Counted from the first letter of the stretch, positions 51,089 through 60,496 are shown. The stretch: 64,000 nt of DNA from Streptomyces sp. NBC_00654 (GCF_026341775.1 NZ_JAPEOB010000001.1:1364001-1428000), one strand, 5' to 3'. The notes: a model not told the origin generated them from the letters alone. A program made the numbers and translations.

Positions 51089-51805
51089 TCACGTACCGGG
51101 CTTGCGCCCGTACACGAAGACGTCGTCGCCCTTCTTCAGCATCTTCCAGTACGCCTTCGCGTCCGCGGGCCGCATGTTGACGCAGCCGCCCGAACCCGGA
51201 GGGTTGTACATGGACTTGGTGACGGAGTGGAACGCCTGGCCGCCGTCGAAGAACTGGGAGTACGGCATCCAGACCTTGTAGATCGTCGACCAGTGCTTGA
51301 TGTCGCGCCAGTAGACCTTGCTCGCGCCGGTACGCGTCTCCGCGCCGTCGCGTCCCGTCCGCACCGGCACGGGACCGAACTTCAGCTTCTTGCCGTCCTG
51401 GATCCAGCTCAGCTGCCGGGTCAGGTCCACGCACGCGACGCGGCCCATGTCGGTGGGGCACTTCCTGGCCTTGTTCGGGTTCTTCCCGGCGGCCTTCTGG
51501 GCGAGCATCGTGTTCATCGTGCGCCAGGTGAGCGGCCCCGCGTATCCGATGGTGGGCGTGATCCCGTGGGCCTTCTGGAACTTCTGGGTCGCCTTGCAGT
51601 CGGCCGTCGACTGTTTGCCGTCCACGGTCCGCCCGAGGAACTTCTCCACCTTCTTCTGGTACGGCCCGGTGGACTTCGTGCAGGACGCCGCCTGGGCCGC
51701 GGTGCCGGTGCCCAGTACCAGCGCGGGTGCCGCCACCAGACCGGCGACGGACAGCGCGACCCCGCGCCGCAGTCGTACGGTACGTATCTTCTCCGTCACT
51801 CCCAT
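51089..51805 (-). CDS. Secreted L,D-transpeptidase (YkuD)
   Basis: 238 residues. A signal peptide (VRLRRGVALSVAGLVAAPALVLG, cut near AQAA) and a small peptidoglycan-binding-like region (KFLGRTVDGKQSTADCKATQKFQKAHGI) precede the YkuD domain. The catalytic motif is FHSVTKSMYNPPGSGGCVNM: His and Cys are present, but SGGC replaces the more usual SHGC. It makes 3-3 wall cross-links or anchors wall polymers. It has no lipobox, unlike the transpeptidase at 2.9 kb. ATG 51805 is preceded by GGGGAG; TTG 51814 is an alternative. Confidence 0.85.
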   Translation of the reverse strand: MGVTEKIRTVRLRRGVALSVAGLVAAPALVLGTGTAAQAASCTKSTGPYQKKVEKFLGRTVDGKQSTADCKATQKFQKAHGITPTIGYAGPLTWRTMNTMLAQKAAGKNPNKARKCPTDMGRVACVDLTRQLSWIQDGKKLKFGPVPVRTGRDGAETRTGASKVYWRDIKHWSTIYKVWMPYSQFFDGGQAFHSVTKSMYNPPGSGGCVNMRPADAKAYWKMLKKGDDVFVYGRKPGT

Positions 51806-51967
51806 GTACGCCAACTCCCCTTCACGAGCAGTGCGTTGGTCTCGCCTGCTAGACGCGTGAAGGGGAGCGGACGGTTGCTCGCGGTGACGTCTCGGTTGCG
51901 TTGCGGTTCGGATCCGGCCGCTTCCGCCGTGCCCCGGTTCAACGGGTCGCCCGGGCCCGGGAGCCGT

Positions 51968-53293
51968 TCAGCGGGCCGCCGGGACCAGCGCGCGCCGTTC
52001 GGCCCGCGCGGCCCGGGTCCCGTACAGCGTGATCGATACGACGCCGAGGACCGCGAGCAGTCCCAGTGCCACCGTCCCCGCCCAGCCCCCGGCGTGGAAG
52101 GCGACCGCGCCGAGCGTGCCGCCCGCGCTGGAGCCCAGGTAGTACGCGGACTGGTAGAGCGCCGACGCCTGGGCGCGGCCGGTGGTCGCCGTACGGCTCA
52201 CGGAGGACGAGGCGACCGCGTGCCCGGCGAAGAACCCGGCCGTGATCAGCACCAGGCCCAGCAGGACGGCGAGCAGTTGGTCGGCCAGCGAGAGCAGCAG
52301 TCCGGCGGCCGTGGTGGAGACGGCCAGGTAGAGGGCTCCCCGGCGGCCGAGCCGGGCGACGAGCTGCCCGGCCGCGGCGGAGGAGACCGTACCGACCAGG
52401 TAGACCAGGAAGATCGAGCCGACGACGCCCTGCGGCAGGCTGAAGGGGGCCTCGACCAGCCGGTAGCCGATCACCGTGTAGACCGCGCCGAACACGGTCA
52501 TGAACAGGGCGCCGATCGCGTACAGCCGGCGCAGCAGCGGGTCGGCGAGGTGGCCGCCGACGGTCCTGGCCAGTGCCTTCGGGTTGAGCGAACCCGGCGT
52601 GAAGTTCCGGGCCTTGGGGATCATGAAGTGGAAGACCACCGCGCAGAGTGCGGCGAGCAGCCCGACGGCGCCCAGCGCGGCCCGCCAGCCCCACAGCTGG
52701 GCCACCCAGCCGGTGAGGATGCGCCCGCTCATGCCGCCGATGCTGTTGCCCGCCACGAACAGTCCGATCGCGGCGACCAGCGCCTTGGGCCGTACCTCCT
52801 CGGCCAGGTACGCCATCGCGGAGGCCGGCAGCCCGGCGAGCGCGGCGCCCTGCACGGCGCGCAGCGCGATCAGCCAGCCGAGCGAGGGGGCGAACGGTAC
52901 GAGCAGCCCCACCAGTACGGCGACCGTCAGCGAGGCGGTCATCATCTGCCGCCGCCCGAACCGCTCGGAGAGCGCGCTCAGCGGCAGCACGCACAGCGCC
53001 AGCGCCCCGGTCGCCGCGGAGACCGTCCAGCTCGCCTGCCCCGCCGTGGCGCCGAAGGAGGCGGAGACGGCGGGCAGCAGGGCCTGGGTGGAGTAGAGGA
53101 GGGCGAAGGTCGCGACCCCGGCGGCGAAGAGCGCGAAGCTCATCCGGCGGTAGCCGGGACGTCCGGGTTCGAGCCTCGACGGGGCCTCGACGGCCGCGGA
53201 GGAGGCGGCGGAGGCGGGCGGGACGGAGGCGGGCGACGACGGGGCTGCGGCATCCACGGCGAGGGTGGATGCCCCGGTACTGGCAGGAGGCAT
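51968..53293 (-). CDS. MFS efflux transporter
   Basis: 441 residues, twelve predicted membrane segments after a disordered Ala/Ser/Pro-rich head of about 45 residues. MFS motif A-like ALSERFGRRQMMTAS and the GLPASAMAYLAEEVRP and GNSIGGMSGRILTGWVAQLWGWR segments resemble YnfM-type sugar/drug exporters. The divergent LysR gene is its likely regulator, with the shared 62-bp gap holding both promoters. The substrate is unknown. Confidence 0.85.
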   Translation of the reverse strand: MPPASTGASTLAVDAAAPSSPASVPPASAASSAAVEAPSRLEPGRPGYRRMSFALFAAGVATFALLYSTQALLPAVSASFGATAGQASWTVSAATGALALCVLPLSALSERFGRRQMMTASLTVAVLVGLLVPFAPSLGWLIALRAVQGAALAGLPASAMAYLAEEVRPKALVAAIGLFVAGNSIGGMSGRILTGWVAQLWGWRAALGAVGLLAALCAVVFHFMIPKARNFTPGSLNPKALARTVGGHLADPLLRRLYAIGALFMTVFGAVYTVIGYRLVEAPFSLPQGVVGSIFLVYLVGTVSSAAAGQLVARLGRRGALYLAVSTTAAGLLLSLADQLLAVLLGLVLITAGFFAGHAVASSSVSRTATTGRAQASALYQSAYYLGSSAGGTLGAVAFHAGGWAGTVALGLLAVLGVVSITLYGTRAARAERRALVPAAR

Positions 53294-53355
53294 ACGTCGA
53301 AAGTAGGACGCCGCGTTTCATGCGTCCAATGCACGAACTCGTCATAATCGTTCCC
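53294..53355. promoter_or_regulatory. LysR-type operator between the MFS and LysR genes
   Basis: TTCATGC-gtccaat-GCACGAA (about 53317-53337) fits the T-N11-A dyad of LysR sites. A catAATcg element overlaps the LysR promoter. In such pairs the LysR protein usually represses itself and activates the divergent gene. Confidence 0.5.
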
Positions 53356-54309
53356 ATGGTGCATGAACGCAGCTCACGGCCTCGGCTGTCACCGAGTAGT
53401 TACGAAGAAGACATCCGCGCCGTCCTCGCGCCGAGGCTCGCGTACTTCGAGGCGGTGGCCCGGCACGAGCACGTCACCCGCGCCGCGCACGAGCTGGGGG
53501 TCCCGCAGTCGACCCTGTCGCGGGCCATGGTCCGGCTGGAACAGGATCTCGGTGTCGCCCTGTTCGCCCGCAACGGCCGCACCGTCTCGCTCACTCCGGC
53601 GGGCCGCACCTTCCTCGGCTCGGCGGAACGGGCGCTGGCCGAGGTGGAGAAGGCCGCCGACTCCGTACGGGCGGACGCCGACCCGACCGCGGGCCGGGTC
53701 TCCTTCGGCTTTCTGCACACCATGGGCTCCGAGACCGTGCCCGCCCTGATCCGCGCCTTCCGGGTCGACCACCCCGGGGTCCGTTTCCAGCTCGTCCAGA
53801 ACTACGGCGAGGCGATGATCGAGCGCCTGCGCGCGGGCGGCCTGGACCTCTGTCTCACCTCACCCGTCCCCGACGCCCCGGACCTGGTCGCCCGCCGCCT
53901 CGACGAGCAGCGGCTGCGCCTGGTGGTCCCCGACGACCACCGTCTCGCCGGGCGCCGCCGTGTCCGCCTCGCGGAGGCCGCCGACGAAGCCTTCGTCACC
54001 CTGGAACCCGGTTACGGCCTGCGGCGGATCACCGACGACCTCTGTACGGAGGCGGGCTTCACCCCGCGCGTCGCCTTCGAGGGCGAGGAGGCGGAGACGC
54101 TGCGCGGGCTGGTCGCGGCCGGACTCGGGGTGGCCCTGCTGCCGCCGCCCGCGGTGGCCCGGCCCGGCGTCGTCGAGCTGACGGTCACGGCGCCGCGCGC
54201 CGCCCGGGAGATCGGCGTCGCGTGGCTGGACGGTCACCCGGACACCCCGCCGGTCGCCGCCTTCAAGCGCTTCCTGCTCTCCCGCCGGGGCCACCTGCTC
54301 CCGGACTGA
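53356..54309 (+). CDS. LysR-family transcription regulator
   Basis: 317 residues. The N-terminal winged HTH is at about 25-85 (LAYFEAVARHEHVTRAAHELGVPQSTLSRAMVRLEQDLGVALFARNGRTVSLTPAG), followed by a linker helix and a two-lobed co-inducer domain of periplasmic-binding-protein type (GRVSFGFLHTMGSETVPALI, LRLVVPDDHRLAG, LVAAGLGVALLPPPAV). It regulates the divergent MFS gene. ATG 53356 is chosen; GTG 53359 is equally possible. Confidence 0.9.
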   Translation: MVHERSSRPRLSPSSYEEDIRAVLAPRLAYFEAVARHEHVTRAAHELGVPQSTLSRAMVRLEQDLGVALFARNGRTVSLTPAGRTFLGSAERALAEVEKAADSVRADADPTAGRVSFGFLHTMGSETVPALIRAFRVDHPGVRFQLVQNYGEAMIERLRAGGLDLCLTSPVPDAPDLVARRLDEQRLRLVVPDDHRLAGRRRVRLAEAADEAFVTLEPGYGLRRITDDLCTEAGFTPRVAFEGEEAETLRGLVAAGLGVALLPPPAVARPGVVELTVTAPRAAREIGVAWLDGHPDTPPVAAFKRFLLSRRGHLLPD

Positions 54310-54508
54310 GCCGCCGTCGGCCCCCGTACCGGGAGCTGCCCTCCCGCTGTCAGTGCCTCCCCCTAGAGTCACCCGCGTGACCGGGCCCTCCTGCCTTGCG
54401 GCGGTCCGGAAGTCGCACGACACCGTCGCCTCCGCATGCACGCGACACGGTCTCGTCGAACCGGCGCACCGCGCCAAACCGAGCAGGGCAGCAAAGGAGC
54501 AAGCAAGG

Positions 54509-56848
54509 ATGACCGATCAGGAATCCCGGTGCGCGGCCGCTCCGTCGAGCGACGACCTCACAATGGTTCACTCACCCCCGGGGTACCGCGTCATCACCGT
54601 CGAGGAGGCGGAGGAACGCTTCCGGATCTCCGACGATGTCTGGTACCCGTACGCCGACTTCGCCGACGAGCAGGAGATCCGCCTGTACGAGGGCGGTCTG
54701 CATGTCGCGGGGCACCTGGGGCCGGAGGGGGACGACGACTGGGTGCCGTACAACACCATCGTGGACGGTGACCTCACCGTCGACGGCGATCTGAAGTGGT
54801 GGGACGACAACAGCGGCAACTTCCTCGCCGTGACGGGCAGCCTGCGGGCCCGGAACGTGCTCCTGTCCGGCTGCCCGAGCATCCTGGTGCGCGGGAACCT
54901 GGAGGTGACGGGCGGCATCTGCTGCTCGTACGGCGACGACGGCGGCATCCTCACGGTGTGCGGCAGCACCCGCTCCCAACTCCTCATCAGCATGCTCTAC
55001 TTCAACCTGGTCTTCGCCGAGCAGCCGCAGGCCCTGCTCATCGCCGACCGCTACCGCAGCAACTGCCCGGTCGACTTCGGCGACGACGAACTGAGCGGCG
55101 TCCTGCTGCCCGAGCTGCTGGACAAGGACGGCGAGGCCGACGCGCGGAAGATCGAGGAGGCCATGGGCGAGGGGCGGCAGGTGCTGCGCGCCGGGGTGCG
55201 CCCGAGCCACGTCATCGCGCTGGAGGATCTGGACCTCCTGCTGGACCGGGCCGATGAGGTCACCGAACTCGACCTCTCCGGACGAATGCTCCGCGGCTTC
55301 CCGGAACAACTGCTCGCGTTCCCCCGGCTGCGCGTCCTGTCCCTCGCGGACAACGCCGATCTCGGCGCCATCGGCACACGCGTCGGCGAACTCACCGCCC
55401 TGGAAGAACTCGACGTGTCGGAAACGGGGCTGACCGGGCTGCCCGAATCCATCGGAGCCCTCCAGAACCTCCGGGTGCTGGACATATCCGGCAACCGCTT
55501 CATGGAACTCCCCGAGTCACTCGGTGGCCTCGGACGCCTGGAGGTCCTGCGCGCCGGGCATCTGACCTGCCGGCTCCCCGACTCGCTCGACCGGCTTCGC
55601 TCCCTGCGCGAGCTGGACCTGTCCCGCTTCCGCCCGGGGGCCCACCTCTCCGACACCCCGCTCGAACTCCCCGAAGTCGTCACCCGCCTGTCCGGACTGC
55701 GCTCCCTGGACCTGTCCGGCACCTGGCTGGCCTCCGTCCCCGACACCCTCCTCCGCCTCACCGGACTGGAGGAACTCAACCTCGACGACTGTCTGTCCGC
55801 CCGGATGACCCGGCTGCCCGAGCTGGCCCGGCTGCCCCGCCTGCGCGTGCTGCGCCTCAACGGCCACGCCCCGTCGAACGGGCGTCCACCGGGCCGCGAC
55901 CTGCTCTCCGGCATCTGGGACATCACCACGCTGGAACACCTGGAGATCGACCGCTGGGGCAGGAAGATCTTCGAGGGCAACAAGGCCCGCGAGTTCTTCC
56001 GCACACTTCCGGACGACGCGTTCGCCCGCACCCCGAACCTCCGGTACCTCGACCTGTCGTTCAACGAACTCACCACCCTCCCCGAGTCCTTCTTCGCCCT
56101 GCGGCACCTGGAGTTCGTCGGCCTGCGGTACGCCCAGCTCGACCAGCCCACCCGGGAGCGGCTGCGCAGCACGTTCCCGCAGGTCCGCGTCGACCTGCGC
56201 GACACCGGCACCCGCGGCGTCTCCCACGACGCGAACTGGCAGTCCGTGCATGCCCTGGTCAGGACCGGCGGCGCCAAGCTTCACGCACAGGAACACCACG
56301 AGGCCGCGGCCGCCTTCGAGGAAGCCCTCGCCCTCTGCGTCCCCGGCGACCGCTACTCCGACTACGACCAGCTCTACGCCCACTACGGCCTCGTCGACGC
56401 CCTCGGCCACCTCGTCGACAAGGCGTCGGACGCCGACCGCCCCGCCCTGAGCGCCGCACTCATCCGGTACGCCGAACAGGCGCTCGCCCTGGTACCCGAC
56501 ATGATCTGGCACTTCACCGACGAGGGCGCCTTCCAGGAAGAGGTCAAGCGCCGCACCGGCAACGCCCTCGCCTGGCAACTGCTGCACAGCGGCGAACCGG
56601 AACGTGCCCTGGCCGCCGTGGAACAGTCACTGTCGGTCTCCTCCGGCCCGGAGTACGACTTCGTCCGCGACACCCAGGTCCGCGTCCTGCTCGCCCTCGG
56701 CCGCACCGACGACGCCTACCGGGTCGCCGACCAGGTCCTCACCCGCGACCCGTCCTTCGACGACTTCACCGACATCGCCTCCTCCCCCGAGTTCCAGCAG
56801 TGGCGGCAGGCCCAGCGCATCGACAAGGCCCTCGGAGGCAACCGATGA
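54509..56848 (+). CDS. Leucine-rich-repeat protein with N-terminal beta and C-terminal helical domains
   Basis: 779 residues, no signal. The first 250 form a beta-helix-like part (VDGDLTVDGDLKWWDDNSGN, SGCPSILVRGNLEVTGGICC). Residues about 265-560 contain bacterial LRRs (VTELDLSGRMLRGFPEQLL, LEELDVSETGLTGLPESIG, LRVLDISGNRFMELPESLG). The last 200 are helical and TPR-like (AKLHAQEHHEAAAAFEEALALC). It is likely a cytoplasmic binding protein; no enzyme motif is seen. AAAGGAG lies 9 nt before ATG 54509. The HEAT-like gene follows with ATGA overlap, so the two products probably act together. Confidence 0.75.
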   Translation: MTDQESRCAAAPSSDDLTMVHSPPGYRVITVEEAEERFRISDDVWYPYADFADEQEIRLYEGGLHVAGHLGPEGDDDWVPYNTIVDGDLTVDGDLKWWDDNSGNFLAVTGSLRARNVLLSGCPSILVRGNLEVTGGICCSYGDDGGILTVCGSTRSQLLISMLYFNLVFAEQPQALLIADRYRSNCPVDFGDDELSGVLLPELLDKDGEADARKIEEAMGEGRQVLRAGVRPSHVIALEDLDLLLDRADEVTELDLSGRMLRGFPEQLLAFPRLRVLSLADNADLGAIGTRVGELTALEELDVSETGLTGLPESIGALQNLRVLDISGNRFMELPESLGGLGRLEVLRAGHLTCRLPDSLDRLRSLRELDLSRFRPGAHLSDTPLELPEVVTRLSGLRSLDLSGTWLASVPDTLLRLTGLEELNLDDCLSARMTRLPELARLPRLRVLRLNGHAPSNGRPPGRDLLSGIWDITTLEHLEIDRWGRKIFEGNKAREFFRTLPDDAFARTPNLRYLDLSFNELTTLPESFFALRHLEFVGLRYAQLDQPTRERLRSTFPQVRVDLRDTGTRGVSHDANWQSVHALVRTGGAKLHAQEHHEAAAAFEEALALCVPGDRYSDYDQLYAHYGLVDALGHLVDKASDADRPALSAALIRYAEQALALVPDMIWHFTDEGAFQEEVKRRTGNALAWQLLHSGEPERALAAVEQSLSVSSGPEYDFVRDTQVRVLLALGRTDDAYRVADQVLTRDPSFDDFTDIASSPEFQQWRQAQRIDKALGGNR

Positions 56849-57981
56849 CACCCGGACTTTCCGGGCGACCGGCCACGCGCCCCCTCACCGACCTCGACCA
56901 GGTGCCCTGGGCGGATCTCGCCCACTGCTACGGTCCGGCGACCGAGGTCCCCTCCCAGCTCCGCGACCTGGCCGGGCCCGGCGAGGAGGCCCGCACCCGG
57001 GCCTGGGACCGCCTGTGGTCCGACCTGAACCACCAGGGAAGCGTCTACGAGGCGACGGCCCACGCCGTCCCCTTCCTGCTGCATCTGCTCGCCGACGAAA
57101 CGGCTCCCCACCGCAAGGGGTTCCTGGGATACCTGTCCGCGCTGGTCACCGGCGAGGACGAGGGTCAGTACCTCCCGGACGGGTACGACCGCACGATGCT
57201 CGACGGGCGGCCGGCCGAAACCGCCGTGTACGAAGCCGTCGAAGCCGGCATCCCGACCGTCGTCGCACCGCTGCTGGACCACGACGACCCCGAGACGGCG
57301 ACCCTGGCAGCCGTGCTCACGGCATGGTTTCCTGGCGCCGCCCCGCATGTCCTGCCCGCACTGCGCCGGCTGTGCGCCAGGCCGTTGCCGCGCCCCCACC
57401 GCGCCACCGCCCTCGTGGTCCTGGGCCTGCTGGCCGGCGCCGCCGGCGACCGCTCCGACACGGCCCGGCTGGAGCGGATACTGCGGGACGGCGACGACCC
57501 CGACCGCTGGGCGGCGGCCGTGGCCCTGGCGAGGATCTCCGCACCCGGCCTCCCCGCCCCGGCGATCGGCGCCCTGACCGACGAGCTGGGCGTGATCTGC
57601 GCCGACCCCGACGCGTACGGGACGGTCGCCCGGGTGAGCTTCTGCGACGGCTTCGTGGCGGAGCCGGTACTGAAGACACTGCGCCGTCTGCCCGAGGCGG
57701 GCCGGGAGACCACCCGTGCCTGCCTCGCACGGATCCTGCGGCGAACCGAGGAACAGGAACCCAAGCCGTGGGGCACGGCCGTGACACTCGCCGGGTACGC
57801 CCTCCTCGACGCCGGCCGGCCGGCCGCCGCGGAACTGACGCCGTGGCAGCACGCCGTGCTCCGGGCGCTGCTCGACGGCGACACGATCTGGGCATCGGGA
57901 GAGCTTGGCCTGCTTCTTTCCTCCGCACACGGGATCCCCGATACCCCCGACGCACTGGAGGCGTGGCTGAGCCGCCCGTGA
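56845..57981 (+). CDS. HEAT-repeat-like helical protein coupled to the LRR protein
   Basis: 378 residues, soluble. A helical array: AVPFLLHLLADETAPHRKGFLGYLSAL, ETATLAAVLTAWFPGAAPHVLPALRRL, ARLERILRDGDDPDRWAAAVALARI and similar pairs. Arrays of this sort bind proteins or nucleic acids; no catalytic motif is visible. ATG 56845 overlaps the LRR stop and has GGAGG 6 nt upstream. Similar HEAT-like proteins often occur near LRR proteins in Streptomyces, but function is unknown. Confidence 0.7.
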   Translation: MTPGLSGRPATRPLTDLDQVPWADLAHCYGPATEVPSQLRDLAGPGEEARTRAWDRLWSDLNHQGSVYEATAHAVPFLLHLLADETAPHRKGFLGYLSALVTGEDEGQYLPDGYDRTMLDGRPAETAVYEAVEAGIPTVVAPLLDHDDPETATLAAVLTAWFPGAAPHVLPALRRLCARPLPRPHRATALVVLGLLAGAAGDRSDTARLERILRDGDDPDRWAAAVALARISAPGLPAPAIGALTDELGVICADPDAYGTVARVSFCDGFVAEPVLKTLRRLPEAGRETTRACLARILRRTEEQEPKPWGTAVTLAGYALLDAGRPAAAELTPWQHAVLRALLDGDTIWASGELGLLLSSAHGIPDTPDALEAWLSRP

Positions 57982-58026
57982 ACGGGCCTTAGGGGGCCGT
58001 TCACGGTCCCGCGGGGCGGGCCCCGC
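57977..58026. terminator. Paired inverted repeats between convergent genes
   Basis: cgtgaacgg (57977-57985) pairs with 57997-58005 and contains the HEAT-gene stop. A second stem gcggggc-gg-gccccgc lies near 58011-58026. Together they likely end both convergent genes. Confidence 0.6.
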
Positions 58027-58050
58027 GCCCACGGGGACGCCCCCACCGCC

Positions 58051-58809
58051 TCACCCCCGCAGCGACTTCCCGAACCCCGCGGCCAGCGGCATCCGCAGCC
58101 CCAGCGGCGGCGGCGCCGCCAGCGCGTCGGCCACCGGCCGGGCGTAGGACCGGGCGAACAGCGATCCCCGGACGAAGTCGGCGGCCAGCGCCTCCACCTC
58201 GGACCGGTGCTGACGCAGCGCGTGCCCGTCGGAGTGGACCTCGAAGCGGCAGATGTCCCGGTTGGACTTCTTGGCCCGCTCGGCCAGCCGGTAGGACAGC
58301 TCCGGGTCGGTGTGCGCGTCGTTCGTGCCGTGCACGATCAGCACCCGCCGCCCCACCAGCTGTTTCACCGGCTCCAGCTCGTCGGTGGCCTGCTCCGGCA
58401 GCCAGGGGGCCATCGCCAGTACGGAGTTGACGGCGTCGTGCCCGCCCGCCCGGAGCGCGGCCCGGCCGCCCATGCCGTGGCCGACGAGACAGACGGGGAC
58501 GTCCCCGTAGCGCCGTACGACCTCGTCGGCCGCCCACCGGGCGTCCGCCGCCGGGGCCGCGTCGCCGTTCCAGCCGCGGGCGCGGTAGCGCAGCACATGC
58601 ACCGCGAGACCGTCGCCCCGGCCCGCACGGGCCAGGGTCCGGGCGAACGGCAGCTGTGCCGCGTACGAGAAGGGGGAAGGACGGCGGCGCGAATCCGCCT
58701 CGCCGTCCGGGAGCAGCAGAACCACGCCGCTGACCTCAGGTGGTGCTCCGGCCGTGTTGACGGCCCGTCCCAGCCTCGCAGCAGGCAGGGGAAGTGCGCG
58801 CTGTGCCAT
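58051..58809 (-). CDS. Alpha/beta-hydrolase-fold protein lacking the nucleophile Ser
   Basis: 252 residues. The fold is clear: SGVVLLLPDGEADS, LAVHVLRYRARGWNGDAAP, VPVCLVGHGMGGRAALRAGG, RRVLIVHGTNDAHTDP (acid Asp) and VHSDGHAL (His). The nucleophile elbow GxSxG reads G110-H-G-M-G114, so Gly112 replaces the catalytic Ser. It may be a non-enzymatic member, perhaps a binding protein, or use another nucleophile. No signal peptide. It is divergent from adenosine deaminase by about 100 bp. Confidence 0.8.
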   Translation of the reverse strand: MAQRALPLPAARLGRAVNTAGAPPEVSGVVLLLPDGEADSRRRPSPFSYAAQLPFARTLARAGRGDGLAVHVLRYRARGWNGDAAPAADARWAADEVVRRYGDVPVCLVGHGMGGRAALRAGGHDAVNSVLAMAPWLPEQATDELEPVKQLVGRRVLIVHGTNDAHTDPELSYRLAERAKKSNRDICRFEVHSDGHALRQHRSEVEALAADFVRGSLFARSYARPVADALAAPPPLGLRMPLAAGFGKSLRG

Positions 58810-58884
58810 GACAGAACAGTGTCAGAAGGAGAGGTGTACTCCACCCGACTTCGCGGTCACTGTTACGCATCGGCGACCAGCGCT

Positions 58885-58906
58885 CTACGCGCGTAGGCGC
58901 TAGAGT
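58885..58906 (+). promoter_or_regulatory. Perfect palindromic operator candidate and -10 of add
   Basis: CTACGCGCGTAG (58885-58896) is a perfect 12-bp palindrome with a central CG. It lies just upstream of a TAGAGT -10-like hexamer (58901-58906). The ATG follows 7 nt later, so the mRNA is near leaderless. Similar sites occur at 38537 and 39841. Confidence 0.55.
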
Positions 58907-58912
58907 GCCAAA

Positions 58913-60067
58913 ATGACGAGCCAGACCCTGAATGTCCCCGACCCCGACCAGATCCGCCGCGCCCCCAAGGTGCTTCTCCACGACCATCTCGACGGTGGCC
59001 TGCGCCCCGGCACGATCGTGGACCTGGCGCGCGAACAGGGCTACGACGACCTCCCCGAGACCGAGCCCGACAAGCTCGGCATCTGGTTCCGCGAGGCGGC
59101 CGACTCCGGTTCGCTGGAGCGCTACCTGGAGACCTTCGCCCACACCTGCGCCGTCATGCAGACCCGCGACGCGCTGTTCCGGGTGGCCGCGGAGTGCGCG
59201 GAGGACCTGGCCGAGGACGGCGTCGTGTACGCCGAGGTGCGCTACGCCCCCGAGCAGCACCTGACCGGCGGCCTCACCCTCGAAGAGGTCGTCGAAGCGG
59301 TCAACGAGGGCTTCCGCGAGGGTGAGCGCCGGGCCCGCGCGGGCGGCCACCGCATCCGCGTCGGCGCGCTCCTCACCGCGATGCGGCACGCCGCCCGCGC
59401 CCTGGAGATCGCCGAACTCGCCAACCGCTACCGCGATCTGGGCGTCGCCGGCTTCGACATCGCGGGTGCCGAGGCGGGCTACCCGCCCACCCGGCACCTC
59501 GACGCGTTCGAGTACCTCAAGCGCGAGAACAACCACTTCACCATCCACGCGGGCGAGGCGTTCGGCCTGCCGTCGATCTGGCAGGCGCTCCAGTGGTGCG
59601 GCGCCGACCGCCTCGGCCACGGCGTCCGCATCATCGACGACATCGAGGTCGCCGAGGACGGCACCGTGACCCTCGGCCGCCTCGCCTCCTACGTACGCGA
59701 CAAGCGCATCCCGCTGGAGCTCTGCCCGACCTCCAACCTCCAGACCGGCGCCGCCGACTCCTACGCCACGCACCCCATCGGGCTGCTGCGGAAGCTGCAC
59801 TTCCGCGCCACGGTGAACACGGACAACCGGCTGATGAGCGGGACGAGCATGAGCCAGGAATTCGAGCGGCTGACCGAGACTTTCGGATACACGCTCGATG
59901 ACATGCAGTGGTTCACAGTCAATGCGATGAAATCAGCGTTCATTCCTTTCGATGAACGTCTGGCCATGATCAACGACGTCGTCAAGCCTGGATACGCGGA
60001 ACTGAAGTCCGAATGGCTGTTCCGGCAGACCGCTGCGACCAGCGGTTCTTCATCCTTCGCGGGCTGA
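58913..60067 (+). CDS. add: Adenosine deaminase
   Basis: 384 residues. It hydrolyses adenosine and deoxyadenosine to inosine. The zinc ligands start in [12 protein letters not shown] (His23, His25). [13 protein letters not shown] and [11 protein letters not shown] (catalytic Glu) follow, then [25 protein letters not shown] and [19 protein letters not shown] with the metal-binding Asp. Length and motifs are those of the actinobacterial Add. ATG 58913 lies directly behind the operator and -10. It acts on nucleosides taken up by the importer encoded 15-20 kb away. Confidence 0.93.
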   Translation: MTSQTLNVPDPDQIRRAPKVLLHDHLDGGLRPGTIVDLAREQGYDDLPETEPDKLGIWFREAADSGSLERYLETFAHTCAVMQTRDALFRVAAECAEDLAEDGVVYAEVRYAPEQHLTGGLTLEEVVEAVNEGFREGERRARAGGHRIRVGALLTAMRHAARALEIAELANRYRDLGVAGFDIAGAEAGYPPTRHLDAFEYLKRENNHFTIHAGEAFGLPSIWQALQWCGADRLGHGVRIIDDIEVAEDGTVTLGRLASYVRDKRIPLELCPTSNLQTGAADSYATHPIGLLRKLHFRATVNTDNRLMSGTSMSQEFERLTETFGYTLDDMQWFTVNAMKSAFIPFDERLAMINDVVKPGYAELKSEWLFRQTAATSGSSSFAG

Positions 60068-60081
60068 GCGAACTAAAAGGG

Positions 60082-60116
60082 AAACGGCCGGGAGTCTGGT
60101 GTCCCGGCCGTTTTCC
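60082..60116 (+). terminator. Terminator after add
   Basis: aaacggccggga (60082-60093) pairs with tcccggccgttt (60102-60113), followed by a short T-run; 8-nt loop. Confidence 0.8.
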
Positions 60117-60202
60117 GCGTGTCGCCATGTTTGCGGTGGAGGTAATGAGCTGGCTACGTTGCAGAGCCCCTCACATTCCCTTCCCCCAAGGATGAATTCG
60201 CC

Positions 60203-60496
60203 ATGAAGAAGACTGCTGCCAGGACCCTCGGTGCCGCCGCTCTCGGTGCCGCTTTCGCCGCTGCCGCAGCCGGCAGCGCCTCCGCCGTCACCGCCCTGCC
60301 GGTCGACGCCGTGGCCGGTGCGCTCCCCGTCTCCACCAGCGCGCTGGACACCGTCGCCAAGTCCCTCCCGGTCCAGGAGACCGCGGGCAAGGTGCTCGGC
60401 GGCGAGGCCACCGACGCGGTCGCGCCCGTCACCGGCCTGCTCGGCGGCCTGCCCACCAAGGGCCTGTCGGCGAACGGGATCCCGCTCGGCGGCTGA
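60203..60496 (+). CDS. Small secreted protein
   Basis: 97 residues. A Sec signal (MKKTAARTLGAAALGAAFAA, cut near ASAVTA) leaves about 68 residues rich in Val, Leu, Ala and Gly (LPVDAVAGALPVSTSALDTV, VTGLLGGLPTKG). It is reminiscent of small Streptomyces surface proteins, but it lacks the chaplin Cys and motif pattern. Monocistronic between terminators. Function unknown. Confidence 0.7.
   Translation: MKKTAARTLGAAALGAAFAAAAAGSASAVTALPVDAVAGALPVSTSALDTVAKSLPVQETAGKVLGGEATDAVAPVTGLLGGLPTKGLSANGIPLGG

Noticed and set aside
60203..60496. Chaplin or rodlin annotation for the small secreted protein
   Set aside because: No chaplin Cys pair or GN/GNxC motifs and no rodlin-like repeats.
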